From Taeniopygia guttata (taxonomy: Eukaryota; Chordata; Aves; Passeriformes; Estrildidae), in assembly GCF_048771995.1 (NCBI RefSeq), contig NC_133063.1, positions 8,373,501-8,437,500 on the forward strand: a DNA stretch of 64,000 bases, read 5' to 3'. A program made the translations under genes and the position numbers. A model generated the notes under the pieces. It was not told the origin of the DNA, did not search any database, and was given only the letters and a program-made list of their open reading frames with translations. Positions 61,765 through 64,000 of this stretch are shown piece after piece. Position 1 is the first letter of the stretch, and each line of letters starts with the position of its first letter.

Positions 61765-62513
61765 TTCACACAATCACAGGATCACAGGATCCTTAGGACT
61801 GGAAGAGATCTCAGAAGCTCATCCAATCCAGCTCCCCTGCCAAGGCAGGGTCACCCTGAGCAGGTACACAATAGCTTGTCCAGGTGGGTTTTGAATGTCT
61901 CCGGAGAGCTCATGACCTCCCTGGGCAGTCCCTCCAGTGCTATGACACCCACCCTCAATGTAAAGAAGTTCTGCCTCATGTTGAGGTGTAATTTCTTGTG
62001 TTTTGGTTATGGCCATTGCTCCTTGTTCTGTCACTGGGCACCACGGAACAAAGTCTGGCACCATCGTCTGGGCACGTGCCTTGTATGGAGGACTCTAAAC
62101 TTGCTGAACCCCATGAGGTTTCTCTCTGCCCAACTCTGCAGCCCCTGAAGGTCCCTCTGAGGGGACAGCAAAGCCTTCAGTGTGCCAGGCACTGCTCCCA
62201 GTTTTGTATCATCTGCAAACTGGCTCAGGGTCCTTTTCTATCCTTTCATCCGAGTTGTTGATAAACGAGCTGAGTAAGGCTGGACCCAGTATTGGTCCCT
62301 GGGGAATGCCACCACTACCAACCTCCAGCTGGGTTCCACTCTGCTGGTCACAACCCTCTGAGCTCTGCCATTTCAGCCAGTTCTTGATCCAGCTCTCTGT
62401 CTGTTCCTTGAATCCACATTTCCTGAGTTTACCTACGAGGATGTTTTGTGAGACAGTGAAAAAAGCCTTACTTCCCATCCATAAATTCAAGACTGATGTT
62501 CTTTTGCACTACT
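61765..62513 (-). mobile_element. CR1 LINE with internal deletion, ORF2 plus 3' end
   Basis: At the left the plus strand has the CR1 terminus as tandem cacaggatcacaggatc, then the 3' UTR (gcagtccctccagtg, gttctgcctcatgttgaggt). Near 62070-62100 the sequence jumps into ORF2. On the minus strand from 62490 to 62209, 93 open codons include the reverse transcriptase motif GIPQGPILGPALL and the upstream KCGFKEQTESWIKNWL. The segment that normally lies between the RT domain and the 3' UTR is missing, so the copy carries an internal deletion or is a composite. Confidence 0.88.
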
Positions 62514-64000
62514 GAGCATTCAAGGACTCCTTACTGCTTGCTGAATCTGGCTGCTCACCTGCTTGCTGAGGAGGGTCTGCAGGTAATGCTATGAGTGGGT
62601 AGGTCTAATTCTTGATAGCAGCTTCAGATAGAAGCACTGAAGGTAGCCTTAGATGAGAAGTGAATTAAAGTGCTTGTTTCATTACTTCATTATTCATAGG
62701 TGTGCCATAAGGGGGAAATCTTGCAGAAATTCTTTGCAGTTTTTTGTGGAAGAAAGTGGAAAAGCATGTTCAACAAAAGGAACAGAAGCCAAGCCAAATC
62801 CCTAATGACCTATTCTTCTTCCTCCTAAATGGCTACATGTGTTATATTGCTGAGCATCCAGCGAAAACTTTCAGGGAAATTTTGGTGTGGTGTACTGGGA
62901 GTGCTGACTCGGTGCAGCTCTTGCATCCTATTCAACAAAAACATCTGGTACAGCTCTGATTTACACTTGTTTGAAGAGAGAAAAGCAGGTGCAACTACTG
63001 CTGCGGTGGGAAGCCGTCAAAAGAAGGGATCTTCTCCTGCACTAACACTCATCCTGGTGACTCTGAGAGCAATCACTGCTTCAGAAGCCTCATACTCTAC
63101 CTCAGCACATAAATGTAAGGCAACTCTCAATAAACTCACAATGAGAGACCACTATTTCCTTCTTAGACAGGACAATTTATGCCATTAATGAAGGATTTAT
63201 CTGTTCAGTGTAAGCGCCCAGTGTTCAAACAGTGAATTTAAACTGATTTAGATTAGGTGGATTGATTTAGCTGAATGGAAAAATAACTTACAATGAAATA
63301 GGGATATCCTCCCAGGAGCTAATTAGTAGTAAAAGTTGCTGAAGCTTTCTCCTATGAAAGAAGCATGATCTAACAGATGCCCTTAATGAAAATATTAAGC
63401 ACTCATCACTTTGCTACAATACCCTGCCACAATCCAGGCGGCTGAGAAAGAGTTGTGAAGTGAGTCTGCTCCTCTGGTGTGGTGGTGAGGAAGGCTGAAG
63501 GCCAGCTCTGTGATGTTTGTAAGCATGCACAAGCACCAATTGAACTGTCCTGGTTTATGGCTCCTTGGGCACCAAAGTAGCAATCCACAAGTGAAATCAG
63601 GATACATTCCCATCTCAAATACTCCTGTTCCAACAGTCTAGCTAAAGTTTTAAGTGTAGGGACCGTCTGCATCATAAAGCTAAATGTAACTGAAGTAAAC
63701 TTACTCCAGGATTACTAGGGCTGCTGTAGTTTCATTCAAGTCACTGGAGTTTGCACTGGCATGAAGTTGGAAGAAGAGGCAAACAGAGCTCTAATCCCCT
63801 ATCATGAGTGAGCAATGTGCTCTGGTGGCAAAGTAGGTCAACAGCATCTTTGGCTGAATTAGGAATGGTGCTGCAAGCAGATCAAGTGATGCAATCCTTC
63901 CATTCAGCTCAGCACTGTTGAGGCATATCTACAGTTCTAACTCCAGCTCTGGGCTCTCCAGTGTAAGAGAGGCATGAACATATTGGAAAATAGTCCAGAA
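62514..64000. other. Unassigned sequence at the right edge
   Basis: Moderately AT-rich, no TE seen. The frame at 62829-63188 (119 codons, plus) has no recognised domain. Features may continue beyond the window end. Confidence 0.42.

Noticed and set aside
61627-62148. 173-codon plus frame
   Set aside because: It reads antisense through the minus-strand CR1 fragment.

Overview
The window looks like vertebrate nuclear DNA, most probably from a bird and perhaps a passerine. The main evidence is ten recognisable CR1 LINE fragments, including copies with the avian CR1 3' end (reading 'gggttggaaggga' on the opposite strand), and three solo LTRs that resemble known avian endogenous retroviruses. Most of the window is about 35-45% GC with simple repeats. 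There is one sharp CpG island, at about 20.67-23.2 kb. I see no operons, CRISPR arrays, tRNA or rRNA genes, or any prokaryotic or viral gene set.

Layout. From 1 to 15.8 kb the DNA is intergenic or intronic, with three CR1 fragments (661-972, 6255-6512, 11036-11562) and small simple repeats. From 15.8 to 21.0 kb lies a repeat-poor, AT-rich stretch just downstream of the only protein-coding gene I can support; it probably includes that gene's 3' UTR. At 21,014-22,105 on the minus strand is an uninterrupted 363-codon reading frame for a four-pass membrane protein that I recognise as TMEM271. It sits inside the CpG island, which continues upstream to about 23.2 kb and should hold the promoter. 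From 23.2 to 64 kb the sequence is a gene-poor mosaic: solo LTRs at about 25.1-25.7, 27.8-28.4 and 43.2-43.8 kb; CR1 fragments at 27.3, 46.2-47.4, 51.1-52.1, 56.4, 57.9-58.6 and 61.8-62.5 kb; a perfect (CCCTTT) hexamer array at 36.0 kb; an AT/CA composite low-complexity block at 39.2-39.4 kb; and an (ATTCT) pentamer array at 52.9 kb.

Functional picture. The window holds one intact, apparently single-coding-exon gene in a gene-poor neighbourhood, with a TATA-less CpG-island promoter. There is no sign of a multi-gene system. I could not rule out small exons of spliced genes or non-coding RNAs in the unannotated stretches, because these cannot be found reliably by eye. I did not find a novel biological system. 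The observations most worth checking are the TMEM271 C-terminal PPAY motif and arginine tracts, the G-quadruplex-prone hexamer array, the SCA10-like pentamer, and the flanking direct repeat around the AT/CA block.
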